A DNA stretch of 64,000 nucleotides, from the NCBI GenBank assembly GCA_004352715.1, contig SCFE01000001.1, forward strand, positions 2,177,685-2,241,684. Reading direction: 5' to 3'. Shown in pieces: positions 24,984 to 35,089 of the stretch. The translations under genes were made by a program, and so were the position numbers. The stretch is from Hofstenia miamia. Its lineage: Eukaryota > Xenacoelomorpha > Acoela. The notes below the pieces were generated by a model that saw nothing but the letters and a program-made list of their open reading frames with translations, did not search any database and was not told the origin of the DNA. Positions within the stretch are counted from its first letter, which is position 1; every line of letters starts with the position of its first letter.

Positions 24984-25686
24984 ATATATATATATATATT
25001 CATGTAGATATCAATGCATACATCAACCGCCTTTATTAACCTAGTATGACTATTCGAACAGTCATTGAAAACAGTGGTTTGGTCAGAAAACCATTTTGGG
25101 TGATTCTGACTAAATTTGAAAACGGTCCAATCATTTTGAAATTTGACAATGCATAGTGTTTATAATACTTCTATAATCTACATGGAATACAAAACTATGA
25201 ACAGGTCTTGAAAGATAAACTGAGCCAGACCTTGCTATTTTTTATGAATTGAGCTATTTGAGCAAGCTAATATATTGCGAAATTTGGCAAGCAGAGTTGT
25301 TACTAAAAATTAGGGCCAGATTTGACACTGCTTATAATTGTATATAAATAGTACTAGTGTTTTTTTGGTTGTTACTCTTTATATATTTTTGTTATAAGCA
25401 TTCAAACTTCTTTCTGCGAAATATGATCACCTAATGTATAATCGTCTAACCCACAATTCTGAATAAACAAATGAATCACCCGTAAAAGAAATCGAACAAC
25501 TAAATTGTTTGCATTTTTGTACACCAAAATTTTGAAAAACATAAGCAGTTTTTCAATTACAAAAAATTTATCTTCTAAATCATTTTTAAAAGGGAATATC
25601 AGAAAATTATGTGCCCATATCTTTCAAAACGCCTTTAGAAAGATGACTTTAACAAAAATGACTATCAAACTGTTCTTTCCAATTAG

Positions 25687-25930
25687 GCTCCTTCCACGGC
25701 GTTATGTTGGATGTAGCTGGTTCAGGCAAAGTAAAATTTTGGGGAAAAGTAATAAAAACTTTGATTCGAAAACCACATCCAAAAATAACACATGTTACAT
25801 CAGTATGGATTCTGTTAAAAGATTATATAGTACGGTAGACCTACATCAACTTTCAACGATCGGTTGATCCTTAGATGTTTATGGACCTGAACAAACTAAT
25901 GAACTTCGCATATACTGTATGATCAGGTCG
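25687..25930 (+). other. WD40-like sequence fragment
   Basis: After an acceptor-like AATTAG (25681-25686), the frame reads SFHGVMLDVAGSGKVKFWGK, then VIKTLIRKPHPKITHVTSVW and LLKDYIVR before a stop. In a further frame SLDVYGPEQTNELRIY follows. The GKVKFW and HxxxVTSVW words resemble WD40 blades. With frame changes inside, it is either a decayed fragment or chance. The phase would allow joining to the fizzy-related exon at 4344, but the sequence does not match the expected ALAWN stretch. Confidence 0.3.
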
Positions 25931-26073
25931 TTAGCTACCCTTGCANGTCCAATCAAATTTATATCTATATTCATTGACATATTTTGATAAGAGTTTTTGA
26001 AATTATTATTTAGTATATAATCGCGCAAACTTTTAGATTATTTCAGATTTTCTAGTTTAATGCATTTTAAGCA

Positions 26074-26946
26074 ATGTTTTGTGATGATGCCGTTGGGGAC
26101 ATTTATTCAGGTTATTTAAAGAAATCGCCACCAATTCATAAAATGGGGCAGCGTATTCATTATAAAACGCGATTCTTTTGTTTACGAAAAGCCGAAGGTC
26201 GTGAATTCCCAATATTAGAGTACAAACGTAAGAAGAACTCAAAGCACATTTTGGGTGAAATTCCATTAGATAAGTGGTCACGTGTTTCATATGGATACAC
26301 GCTAAAGGTTTTCAGAGATCGTCCTACTTTTTGTGTTGGTACCACAGAGCGAGATTTTTACTTATTTTGTAAATCAGAAAAAGAAATGCTTGATTGGGTA
26401 GAATCTCTATGTTTATCTCTAAAGCTTAATCCCGCCTATTTCGATTTGCCTTTGTTATCCGATTGCGAAGGTGAAGGGCGTCAGCGTTCAGGGGCATTAA
26501 CTGCATATAGCAGCACTGGGAATTTATCGTTTTTACACAATGAACAATTTAATAATTTACCTCCTATTGCAAGGTCCAAGCGAAAATACAGTAGTGCAGA
26601 AAATATTTCAACAACTGCTTCTAGTGATCTTACGAATCATTCCAAAGATGACATTTGTTATGCTTGTCATCTACCAATTGGTAATCGCATTCCTTTACCA
26701 TACCCTATCACAGAAAGATATCGAAGCACTTCCTGGTGTATTGATGATAATCAAACAGTCTTCCACAACGCACCTGCGTTGAAAACTAGCAATAATCAAA
26801 TAGATACATTTCCACGTGTTGATAGCAAAATTTCACGTGATTTAAAATTAAGCTTTATTTCGAAACCTAGAAACAAACATGGTGATTTAGCTACACCAGA
26901 TAGTGTAAAGTCCGATTCCGGCTCGGATTTGAGTGATTGTGAATAA
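26074..26946 (+). CDS. Gab/Dos-like PH-domain adaptor protein
   Basis: This is a complete 290-codon single-exon frame. Residues about 7-115 form a pleckstrin-homology domain: GDIYSGYLKKSPP at the first strand, YKTRFFCLRKAEGREFPILE, LGEIPLDKW, a phosphoinositide-loop region rich in Lys/Arg, and the C-terminal helix KEMLDWVESLCLSLKLNP with the invariant Trp. The IYSGYLKKSPP opening and the helix ending in NP are closest to the PH domains of Gab1/2, Drosophila Dos and C. elegans SOC-1, adaptors that bind membrane PIP3 and recruit SHP2 and PI3K to receptor tyrosine kinases. The tail is Ser/Asn-rich with an acidic end (SDSGSDLSDCE). No Grb2-binding proline motif is obvious and it is shorter than most Gab proteins. 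The stop TAA lies inside an AATAAA (26942-26947). A TTTCAG acceptor-like site 28 bp before the ATG suggests a 5' UTR exon. Confidence 0.75.
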   Translation: MFCDDAVGDIYSGYLKKSPPIHKMGQRIHYKTRFFCLRKAEGREFPILEYKRKKNSKHILGEIPLDKWSRVSYGYTLKVFRDRPTFCVGTTERDFYLFCKSEKEMLDWVESLCLSLKLNPAYFDLPLLSDCEGEGRQRSGALTAYSSTGNLSFLHNEQFNNLPPIARSKRKYSSAENISTTASSDLTNHSKDDICYACHLPIGNRIPLPYPITERYRSTSWCIDDNQTVFHNAPALKTSNNQIDTFPRVDSKISRDLKLSFISKPRNKHGDLATPDSVKSDSGSDLSDCE

Positions 26947-27795
26947 ATTTTTATAGCAATCAATTTATAAATGTTGTATAGATCGCTTTATAATTTTGTA
27001 ATTTTATATTTTTTTAATTGTATATTATTTCAATTGTACTTTTCAGTGTTGCATTTTATTATTTTTATTTATTAATATGCAGAAGTCATATTCAGTATGT
27101 TTTAAAGTAGGAAAATTACTATATTAATCGAATGAATTTTGAAATATATTTGTAATACAAATTATATGATATTTATAAATAATTATTAGGGCACATAAAA
27201 CTAAATGAAGTCAGTTTTTTTGTCAAAAACATTGCAAAATTTATTTAGACCTGGCCGCGAATTTTGCAATTATTTAGTAAGGTTGTAGAGTCAAAAACTC
27301 AAAAATATTTTGTGAGGCCAAATTTCTTTTATGTGAAAATATGATTAAAATCGATTACTTCATTCGTAAATTTATTTATTTTTATCAAAATTGGAATTCA
27401 ATTTAAACTAGATTCTAATGTTATTCTTGAATAGTTTTTCATAGCTCTGCAAACTTTTAGGATCGATGTTTTTTCTATTGAAAATGTTAAACATTATATT
27501 TTTTCATTTGTAAGCAGTACTTGATGACACGTTTTAAGCCGTTTAATTAGGTCAACATTTCTTAGTTTTGTCCATTTTTGTGATCAAAGATACTAAATTT
27601 TTAGGTAAAATAATCGCCCAAATTACTGTTTATTTATAATATGTATGTCGTGTAAACTTAATGAAATAGTTCTATCTATACTACATAGTTTAAAAATGTA
27701 TATTTTTGTGTTTGTAATCTTGTTTTTCATTGTAATTTTATTCCGTAAAATTAATGATTGCATTGTTGCGATTTTGCTTTGACCGATGATATTAA

Positions 27796-28765
27796 AAAAT
27801 CAACAATGATTGTTTATGTTTATTGAGCAGACTTCAAGAACATTAGCGCATCTTACTAGTTATTAGTAGCAAGTATTTTTGTAAATCAATGTTATGCAAA
27901 CAACTGTTGCAAATATTTATATGTGATTGATTTGGCTGCAAAACGATTCTATCAGTTATGTTTGTTTGCTTGATGCTTTAATCGCATAAGAAATTATGAC
28001 AGTTGATAAGCCGGAGGCAGTGAGTATGAATTTTCAAGTATTCTTTTACCGTCGTTTCGCTAGTGTTAGATTTGGCTGATGCGAGATGTTTTTGCTACAC
28101 GTATTGTCAAAATATTTCAAAGATAATATCTTTAGTTTCGTTGAGGAAATCTTTGATATTTATGAGAGAAATATCATGTATAGGTTTTATTAATTAAACT
28201 CACCCATCACATTTGGTATGAACCTTGTAACTATGTGTAGATATAGAAATATTCCATAAATCCTAATGTAGAACCTTAATTTAGGCAGACCTTTCTTAAT
28301 TCTTCTGACTTTTAATGTATTTGTAAGTACTAAATTTGCAAATATCGTTAACTTAGAAACAGTGCTAAAAGAATTTTTTGTTTGATCATACCTAGAAAAC
28401 CCATGTGAGTCAATTGACCCAAAATATTTTAGACTACAGTTATTTATTGTTTGACCTCCATTTTTATTTAAAGATTTAATTTTAACAATAAATTTTAAGT
28501 TTTGAATTAAGCAATGCCACTTATTTTTCATTTAAACTAAAAAATACAAAACATGAGACAACTTTATCTACATAGTATTAAAATTATGAATATAATGAGT
28601 ATTGTTGAAATGTTGGCCTACTACACTTCATATAATTTATCAATTTTGATCTGTATATATCTGTAATTTTTGCTATATATTGACCCTAGTAATTTTGTTT
28701 CTGCTTCTTGGGTTTCCTGACTGCTGCTACGAGCTATGTGTAGAAAATGTCGAGAATATATTTAC
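27796..28765. other. ALG12 intron 1, noncoding
   Basis: AT-rich, no supportable gene. A minus-strand 113-codon opening (28190-28531) is without motif. Confidence 0.4.
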
Positions 28766-29022
28766 ATATATATATATATATATATATGTTTTTTAAAAAC
28801 CTCATCATGACCGCGTATCCAAACAAATCTTTGAAATTTTGCAGGGTAGTGTTTCTTTAATTTACCTACCCCGATGGTAAATATATTTAAGTTCGAGTGA
28901 ATACTGCAGGGGCAATGGCCAAAAAATAGGGGAAAAGTGAGGTTCGAGCTAAATGCCTTAGAAATTTCGGACCATTTCCCGCCAAATGTAAGGTTTTTGC
29001 ATTTTCCATAGCAAAAATGCGG

Positions 29023-29101
<79 letters not shown>
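28766..29101. repeat. Dispersed repeat flanked by TA microsatellites
   Basis: A (TA)n run (28766-28787) precedes a 240-bp unit of normal complexity, ending TTTTTGCATTTTCCATAGCA and followed by a second, 74-bp (TA)n run (29028-29101). The unit end also occurs at 5986-6017, again beside (TA)n. The arrangement suggests an element that inserts in, or carries, TA microsatellites. No protein was recognised. Confidence 0.65.
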
Positions 29102-29106
<5 letters not shown>

Positions 29107-29369
29107 TATCAAAATAAATAATAACCAGGCCGGATCCCATCTAATGCAAAAATGTGACTTTGAGATTACGGAAAACTTTTAGTAGCAACTTACTTAATTT
29201 TAATTTTTGCAAACAATTAATATCTAGTTTCGAGATACTAAAAGCACACATTTAATGCGCAATATTTTCAGGATAGTAATTTTTGTCTTTCTGAAGAAGC
29301 TTTCCAAATCTTGAGATTTTGACGGGCAGCACTGGAGAAAACCAAATGCAATCGGCGAAACTTTACCAT

Positions 29370-29615
29370 TTGAAATATCCATCATCTGCTCGAACCAAAC
29401 AACTGGTTAATCGTGATGCGATATAATCTGTTACTTTGTTTTGCAACAATCTACGAGAGAGACAAAGTTTTCCGATAATTTTGTTGAAGACATCCCATGC
29501 TTCTTTGATGTTTGCGCTTTTTCCAACAGTGGTATCAGCATCCCATACAGCTGACTTATCTAGATTAGGCTAACCGTTAGACATGATTGCTTCAATGCTG
29601 CCTTTGCCTCAATAA
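29370..29615 (-). other. Unrecognised exon-like segment
   Basis: On the minus strand a TTAG acceptor near 29568-29571 is followed by an open stretch reading NLDKSAVWDADTTVGKSANI, then KEAWDVFNKIIGKLCLSRRL, LQNKVTDYIASRLTS and CLVRADDGYFK. It ends at a GTAAAG donor-like site. Codon use and both splice-like borders look exon-like. Upstream PPKLIEAKAALKQSCLT (in a different frame) may belong to the same protein, in which case this is a frameshifted relic. I do not recognise the family. Confidence 0.35.
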
Positions 29616-29619
29616 GTTT

Positions 29620-31985
29620 CGGTGGTCTTTCTATATATCAAGAAACACTTAAAACTCGTTGTTGAATGCATGAGCTTTAAACCTTATATTTACCTGAACA
29701 TTAGGTTTTGAGAGAATTAAGTTTGAAAAAATCGGAATTTTCAATGAAAAACTATTTAATCTTTTCAAATACTTTAAGCGCAGCAATACAGTTTAGTACA
29801 AATTTTCAACATTACGTGTAAGCAAGGTCACCAATAGATGTGTCCATGCCTCACATTGATATTTATTCATCCATATAACTCATGTATCTTGTGCTGTTCG
29901 ATTCAAGAACAAACATTGGAATGTCAAAAATATCATTGATAAAGATTGGGGATTTGGTGGGTTGTTGTAAAAAAATATGAGGGTATGGGTATTTAGTGGG
30001 GAATCCATTGAAAATTTGGTTGGAGGGAATGAGGAGGAGGTCGATAAAGTTGAGTTACCCCGACGGCGAGCATGTTAAGTACGGTTTTTTGGAAAGACAT
30101 TTAATGTGGCGTAACTGGTTGTGATTTGCTCAAACAGCAAAAGATGACCGCGGTGTGTTTCCAAAAGCTGTGGCTGTCCGGAAGCAAAAAACCTCTACAC
30201 TACACATTTTTAATAATTGAAAGTGGATTTGCAGTTTGCACTTTGCAGCCTTTTGAAAGGAATTATGCAAATTATTAATCAGTCTAAACAAGTTAAACTT
30301 AAAGAACTGGAAATCAATCGAAATATATAGTTTAAGCAATGAACCAAATAATGAACATTAATATTTTTTGAAAAAGGCGGCCGTGAAAACAGCTGCAGCC
30401 CGAAAACGATATGATTTGGAGCATTGACGACGCAGGCGACCATGGCTATGACAAGCCACCGCCAACTGTTGTGCCCGAAAAACCCGAATCCTGATACCTT
30501 ATAATTCTAAAATTTATCAAATGCATTATTTTTGTCACAAAACTTTTGAATTGTCTTAAAGACACCTGAATTATTTACATTCAAAAGTTTTATTAAATGA
30601 TTTTGTAACCAAATTAAAAAAAAAGTTGAATTTGGGATGAGTTTGAAAATCTTCACCCTATTAAAACTATAGTTTGTTATCTAGAATTTAGATTTTTTAT
30701 CAAAAAATCGACTTAACTAGCAATAGCTTTGTTAACCAAATTGCAAGGAAACATTTTCTGATCCTTATCATATACTTTTGACGTCATGCATAGATGAATA
30801 TTATTAGCCATTAACCATCAATTGAAATAAAGCATATAGACTCAGATTCACGCGTCATTTATTTGCATTTATTAGCATACAAAATTAAGCTGACTAAGGA
30901 AATGAGAGCGCACACTAGAATGACGTTGAACTCTCACTCGCACACTAGGCAAGAAAATGCAAATATCCCTCGCAGTTTAAACCAATCCGAGACAAGGACA
31001 CGATTCCTTATTCAGCTTATTTAATGCAATAACAGTGATTCAGCTGAATATCCGACGTATGCAACGACTCCTTCTCCAAACGTATGGTAGACAAAAACAA
31101 CACATCGAAATATTTTTCCCATCCTTTTTTTAATCGTAAGTACATTAGAATATTATTCAGAAAGTAGTAGTTTTACATAATTGAATCATTAGTAGCAGAA
31201 AAATATGATTTTGAATTCACTAGTGTTTTTACTATGCTGTGATTAGAAGTCACGTCCTGTAGGTGGATTGAAATCTGAAATGTAACATCTTTATGAATTT
31301 CATGACACAACTTTATTTTATAGAATTCCACACATGCTACAAACGTAAAGTAAGCAGTTCAACTAGGTAAAAAGTATTATCCATTTTGCATTTAAAATTC
31401 TTGTTTCAGTTTGCGTGAGTGATCCATGCTTAACCTTCTTGAGGATTTAGATATGTTTAATGACTTATATTTTAAAATTTCATAAATCTCAATTGATAAT
31501 AGTCTGTGACAAGGGCAAATTTTGAACATCTTTCTAAGTTAAGGACCTCTATACTATTTTTATGGATAACTCGATAAAATTTTTAAAAACATGCTACAAC
31601 CATACCTCCGTTTTCGACAACAATGTGTTGCTTAAAAGTGTTGATTAGGAACTAAATCATTAATTACCATGATAAACAATGTAAAAGCAAAAATGCGCTC
31701 TCTCGAAATAAAAAATTAATATCAAAACAAACATAAATAAAGAATACAGTCATCAAATGTTGGTCATCAATCGAGCATCGTAACTTCTTGGGAAACAGAC
31801 AACTTCAACTTTGAGCGAAAATCGTGTCAAAAAACAGAAGTATAACTGTACTTAAATGAGGTATGAATAGGTAAGAATTGAGTTAATTTATCTTGATAGG
31901 ATTTGAGCTGGAAAGGAGCAGACCTACTCCGTCTCAACAATTTGATGAGTCAGTAGGAATGGATAATTTTTTGAGTCACATATAA
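29620..31985. other. Intronic, no clear gene
   Basis: AT-rich with two GC-richer islands. One, 29940-30180, includes a plus-strand stretch SYPDGEHVKYGFLERHLMWR ending in a stop. The other is 30370-30490 (TAAARKRYDLEH). Neither is recognisable, and both may be transposon relics. Confidence 0.35.
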
Positions 31986-32075
31986 GTGCAGGTCTCCGCG
32001 TATTCTGCTTATTACATTTATTAATGACTTGCCCAATGTTAGTGAACATACATAGCCGTTCTAATGATAATTAAA
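31986..32075 (+). pseudogene. Non-LTR reverse transcriptase scrap
   Basis: The frame reads SPRILLITFINDLPNVSEHT. The FINDLP block is the strand before the catalytic YxDD in non-LTR reverse transcriptases, where it follows a GxxLGPLLF motif. Only about 20 codons are recognisable, between AT-rich flanks. Confidence 0.5.
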
Positions 32076-32079
32076 ATTG

Positions 32080-33150
32080 TGACTTAGGTAATCTAATTCT
32101 TTTTGGGGTTCTTTGAATTAGTTACTTTTGTTATATTTTGAACTTCCGTTCATGACAGTTGTTAATGATTTCGAAATTTTATTATTTCGCAATAACTTTT
32201 GGAGTGTTAATGTAGACCTCAAAATTCGTTTTAGTGCGCGCAGACTGTTAAATAGGCAAGCTACGAAACGGTGAGCCCTTTTTAGAAATCCCAAATTTGA
32301 TGCGCCGATGCTACAATAACAATTTCGTTTATTTCTGGATATAAAAAGCGTCTACTTTCTTTGCACATTTCACCGATTGGTTATCATTTGCAACAAATTT
32401 GATGTTATTAGTAGCAAATTGCTTAATGGTTGCTTTAATGTGAATCCTAAACATTATCTCACTATTCACGTTTTTGACTAATAATCATGTATTCAAGAGA
32501 ACTCACTTTCGTAAAATTACTTTTAGTCATGTGTTATTGCTATGATTTACTTCAAGCTTTTGTGCACCTGAAGTTTTATCACCACATTCAATACTACTAA
32601 TTACTACATTAAATATAGAACATGGTGTAAAGCTTGAAAAAGCAAAAAATAAGCCCCGACAAAATTTCGATATAAATATTAGTTCAAAAAGCACAAAGAT
32701 TTTAGGCAATCCTTAAGAAGAGATTAATCTCAACTCAAAAATTGTTAACGAAATCAATATCAGCCGTGTAACGCAGACAAACGAAAGCAAACGATCACTA
32801 ATTGATTCAAAATTTTTATAAGAGCATAGTATATTGCATTAGTTGAAGTTTTACGTTAGAAGGGCTTAAAATATTAACGCAACAATTATCAATTCTAGTA
32901 ATATATAATAATTTGTAGCAATTGATTCTTCCAAGAAATGTATTTGGTACTTGGGCACAAAAATATTTAATATTACAAAGGATCTCTATAAACGACACAT
33001 TCAGCATTAAGATGTGATGAATGAAAATTTTTATCCAAAATAATGTCAGTTTCTATTCGTTATTTCCTTTTATTTATATTTTAATGTTCTTATACTTGGA
33101 GCGACCAAAAATTTTCGAGAATTGTAACATTAATTACAAAAATTAATATA
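32080..33150. other. Intronic, no feature
   Basis: AT-rich sequence. Minus-strand openings at 32527-32709 and 32816-33007 have no motif. Confidence 0.4.
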
Positions 33151-33529
33151 GTAGAATTGCTTTATAAAGCAAATCCCCGGCCAAATCGTACTCTTTGCAA
33201 TGTAATAAATTTGCTTTATAACGACCATTCTATAACTATTAAATTTGTGAGATTCTTTGAAGAGAGACATTCTATATAACAGCATTTCAGATTTGTGTGC
33301 ACGCAGTACTAAATACTGCAGTTCCCTAAATTTCTTCTCATTAATCGTATTTGTTAACTACATTTATATATTGTGACATAATTTTTTGTATCATGTTTGT
33401 TTTTATATCGATCAATGAAATCAAAACTAGATCCCCAGAAAGGTTATAGAGACCATGTTTATAACGATCATTTCGTATAATGGCCATGTTTGGTGTCTCC
33501 CTTGTACCATCGTTATAAAGCAATTCTAC
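33151..33529. mobile_element. MITE, 379 bp, perfect 17-bp inverted ends
   Basis: The ends GTAGAATTGCTTTATAA (33151-33167) and TTATAAAGCAATTCTAC (33513-33529) are perfect inverted copies. A variant of the end (TTTGCTTTATAACGACCAT) recurs inside at 33209-33227, and CGATCATTTCGTATAATGGC-type words recur nearby. There is no coding capacity of its own; the 65-codon minus-strand opening there is incidental. Confidence 0.72.
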
Positions 33530-34095
33530 AATCTGCATCGCTGAGTTTCAATGTAGAAATCTATTCTTCATTATGTCCATCCGTTCGCAAAGTACAATGT
33601 AATATGGTTATCAGAGACAGCTACTTACATCTAATAATAGAATTCTAATCATTAGTTAATGATAACTGATTTAAAGAATTAGTAAACAACAATTATTCCC
33701 AACACATATATAAATGTAAAATGTAATATGCAAATTCCCTAAATTGCTTTGTCGCCCCTAATTACACTGTGGAACAATGAAAAAAGTACAAGAGATCTGA
33801 GGCCATTTTCGTATACATAATAACGTAGTAAATCAATTTCTAGTATTTTTTGCAAATCGGAACTTTCGCGTACTTAATTCGTTCAGATTTAGTTGATTTT
33901 TGAATTATTTGGACTACGTATATATGCTAACGATGATACTATCGCATTAAATTTTGCATGTAGTACATGTGGTCTCAAAAAATGTTTGTCAGCAATAGGA
34001 CAAGCAGTGGAAATCTATCTCCTGGATTTGGTATCATGATTTATTCAATAACTAGTTACTTATTCGATCTAATTTTCCAAGGAGTGTAAATTATT
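33530..34095. other. Intronic, no feature
   Basis: AT-rich noncoding sequence with no recognisable signal. Confidence 0.4.
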
Positions 34096-34099
34096 TTGC

Positions 34100-34735
34100 A
34101 TTAAGGTTTAAAGAACTTAACCTTCTTGGAAAAAGGTACACAAAACCTTCATGTTTTGTTTATCGAGAAAGATGATGTATGCTTCTGTAAGGACATCATT
34201 GAACTTTTTGAACAACTGAAAATACCATTTGATAATATGGCTATGCTAAATTTTGCTACTTTTTGTACTTAAGGAACTCTCGTACAAGAAATGAATATTA
34301 TGTAAGAAAGCATTGGCCCGCTAGAGATGAACATAACATCAAGCAAAAACTATGCTTCAAAGTGATAGAATCCATTGACAGTTTTACATATTAACTTGTT
34401 TTGTTCAAGCCAGTTGTGAAGGCCCTAGAAAAGGATTCCTTTACATTTACATATCTAGCTGAAAAGTTTCCTTCCCTACGCAAGGCTAAAATAAAAGTAG
34501 GTATTTCCATAGGTGCTCAAATTCTAAAAACTTATATTATGATGTGAATTGTAAAATTGCACTAAAAGTCCTCTAAATTTGGTTATTTTTTGCGGAGAAT
34601 CGTGGTAAGTGAAGAGCCTGATAAGAGATTCCATGAGGATATTTTAGGAATGGAGCAACGTTTTATAGGAACATGGAATCCTCGTATGTTGGTAGACTAA
34701 CATAAAAAGGTAGATGGCACTATACACGGGCGGTT
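34100..34735 (+). pseudogene. Relic of a widespread arthropod transposon-type ORF
   Basis: In order on the plus strand: LHVLFIEKDDVCFCKDIIEL, EYYVRKHWPARDEHNIKQKL, FKPVVKALEKDSFTFTYLAE then KFPSLRKAKIKVGISIGAQI, and VVSEEPDKRFHEDILGMEQR then FIGTWNPRMLVD before a stop. The WPAR, VKAL-KFPSLxxAKIKxG-I-GxQI and SEExxxRFHxDIxxME-RxxGxWNP blocks appear in the same order in a multi-copy protein family of arthropods that behaves like a transposon gene. About half of the protein between the last two blocks is deleted, and there are frame changes, so it is a pseudogene. Confidence 0.6.
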
Positions 34736-34975
34736 TAAAAGGACAAATGTTATTAAATTAATGTTTTTCATTCATAACAAATAATAAAATTAAAACTTAG
34801 AATAATTGAAAAGGTACCCAATCTAGATAAGTAAAGGTCAGATTTAAAATTTGGATAATTTTTCAACACCAAACTAGGCTTTATGTGTCTTGTACTTTTT
34901 TAACCTGAAATTTGTTGCACAGTGTTATTTAAGCAGCCTGGGAATATATCTTTTTCATAATTATTTTATTTACAG

Positions 34976-35087
34976 AAGTTCACACTCCAAACATCAATTC
35001 ATCACAGTCAGCTACTCAAAATGGAAGCCTCTCACTATCGCCTAATGAAGAGACACCCCTAAAGAAACTACCATGCACTAGAGAAAG
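34976..35087 (+). CDS. Upstream exon of the Myb/SANT-like gene
   Basis: This 112-bp segment lies between a strong TTTACAG acceptor (34969-34975) and a GTTTGA donor (35088). It reads VHTPNINSSQSATQNGSLSL, then SPNEETPLKKLPCTRE and two bases of the next codon. It is Ser/Pro-rich low-complexity linker. The phase fits the acceptor at 37110-37111: the split codon becomes Arg and the frame runs straight into the DNA-binding domain. It begins with two bases, so at least one earlier exon exists and was not found; the transposon-type relic lies directly upstream. Confidence 0.55.
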
Positions 35088-35089
35088 GT

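Larger units (their letters stand above)
24985..27795. repeat. 2811-bp exact duplicate, copy 1
   Basis: As far as I can compare by eye, the block is identical to 38600-41410 at a constant offset of 13615, including the single N at 25946 (39561 in the other copy). It carries the whole PH-domain gene. Copy 1 begins at the right edge of a gap and ends where unique sequence continues (AAAAATCAACAATG). Confidence 0.95.

Noticed and set aside
28958-29140. Ile-Tyr repeat protein
   Set aside because: It is only the translation of the (TA)n microsatellite.
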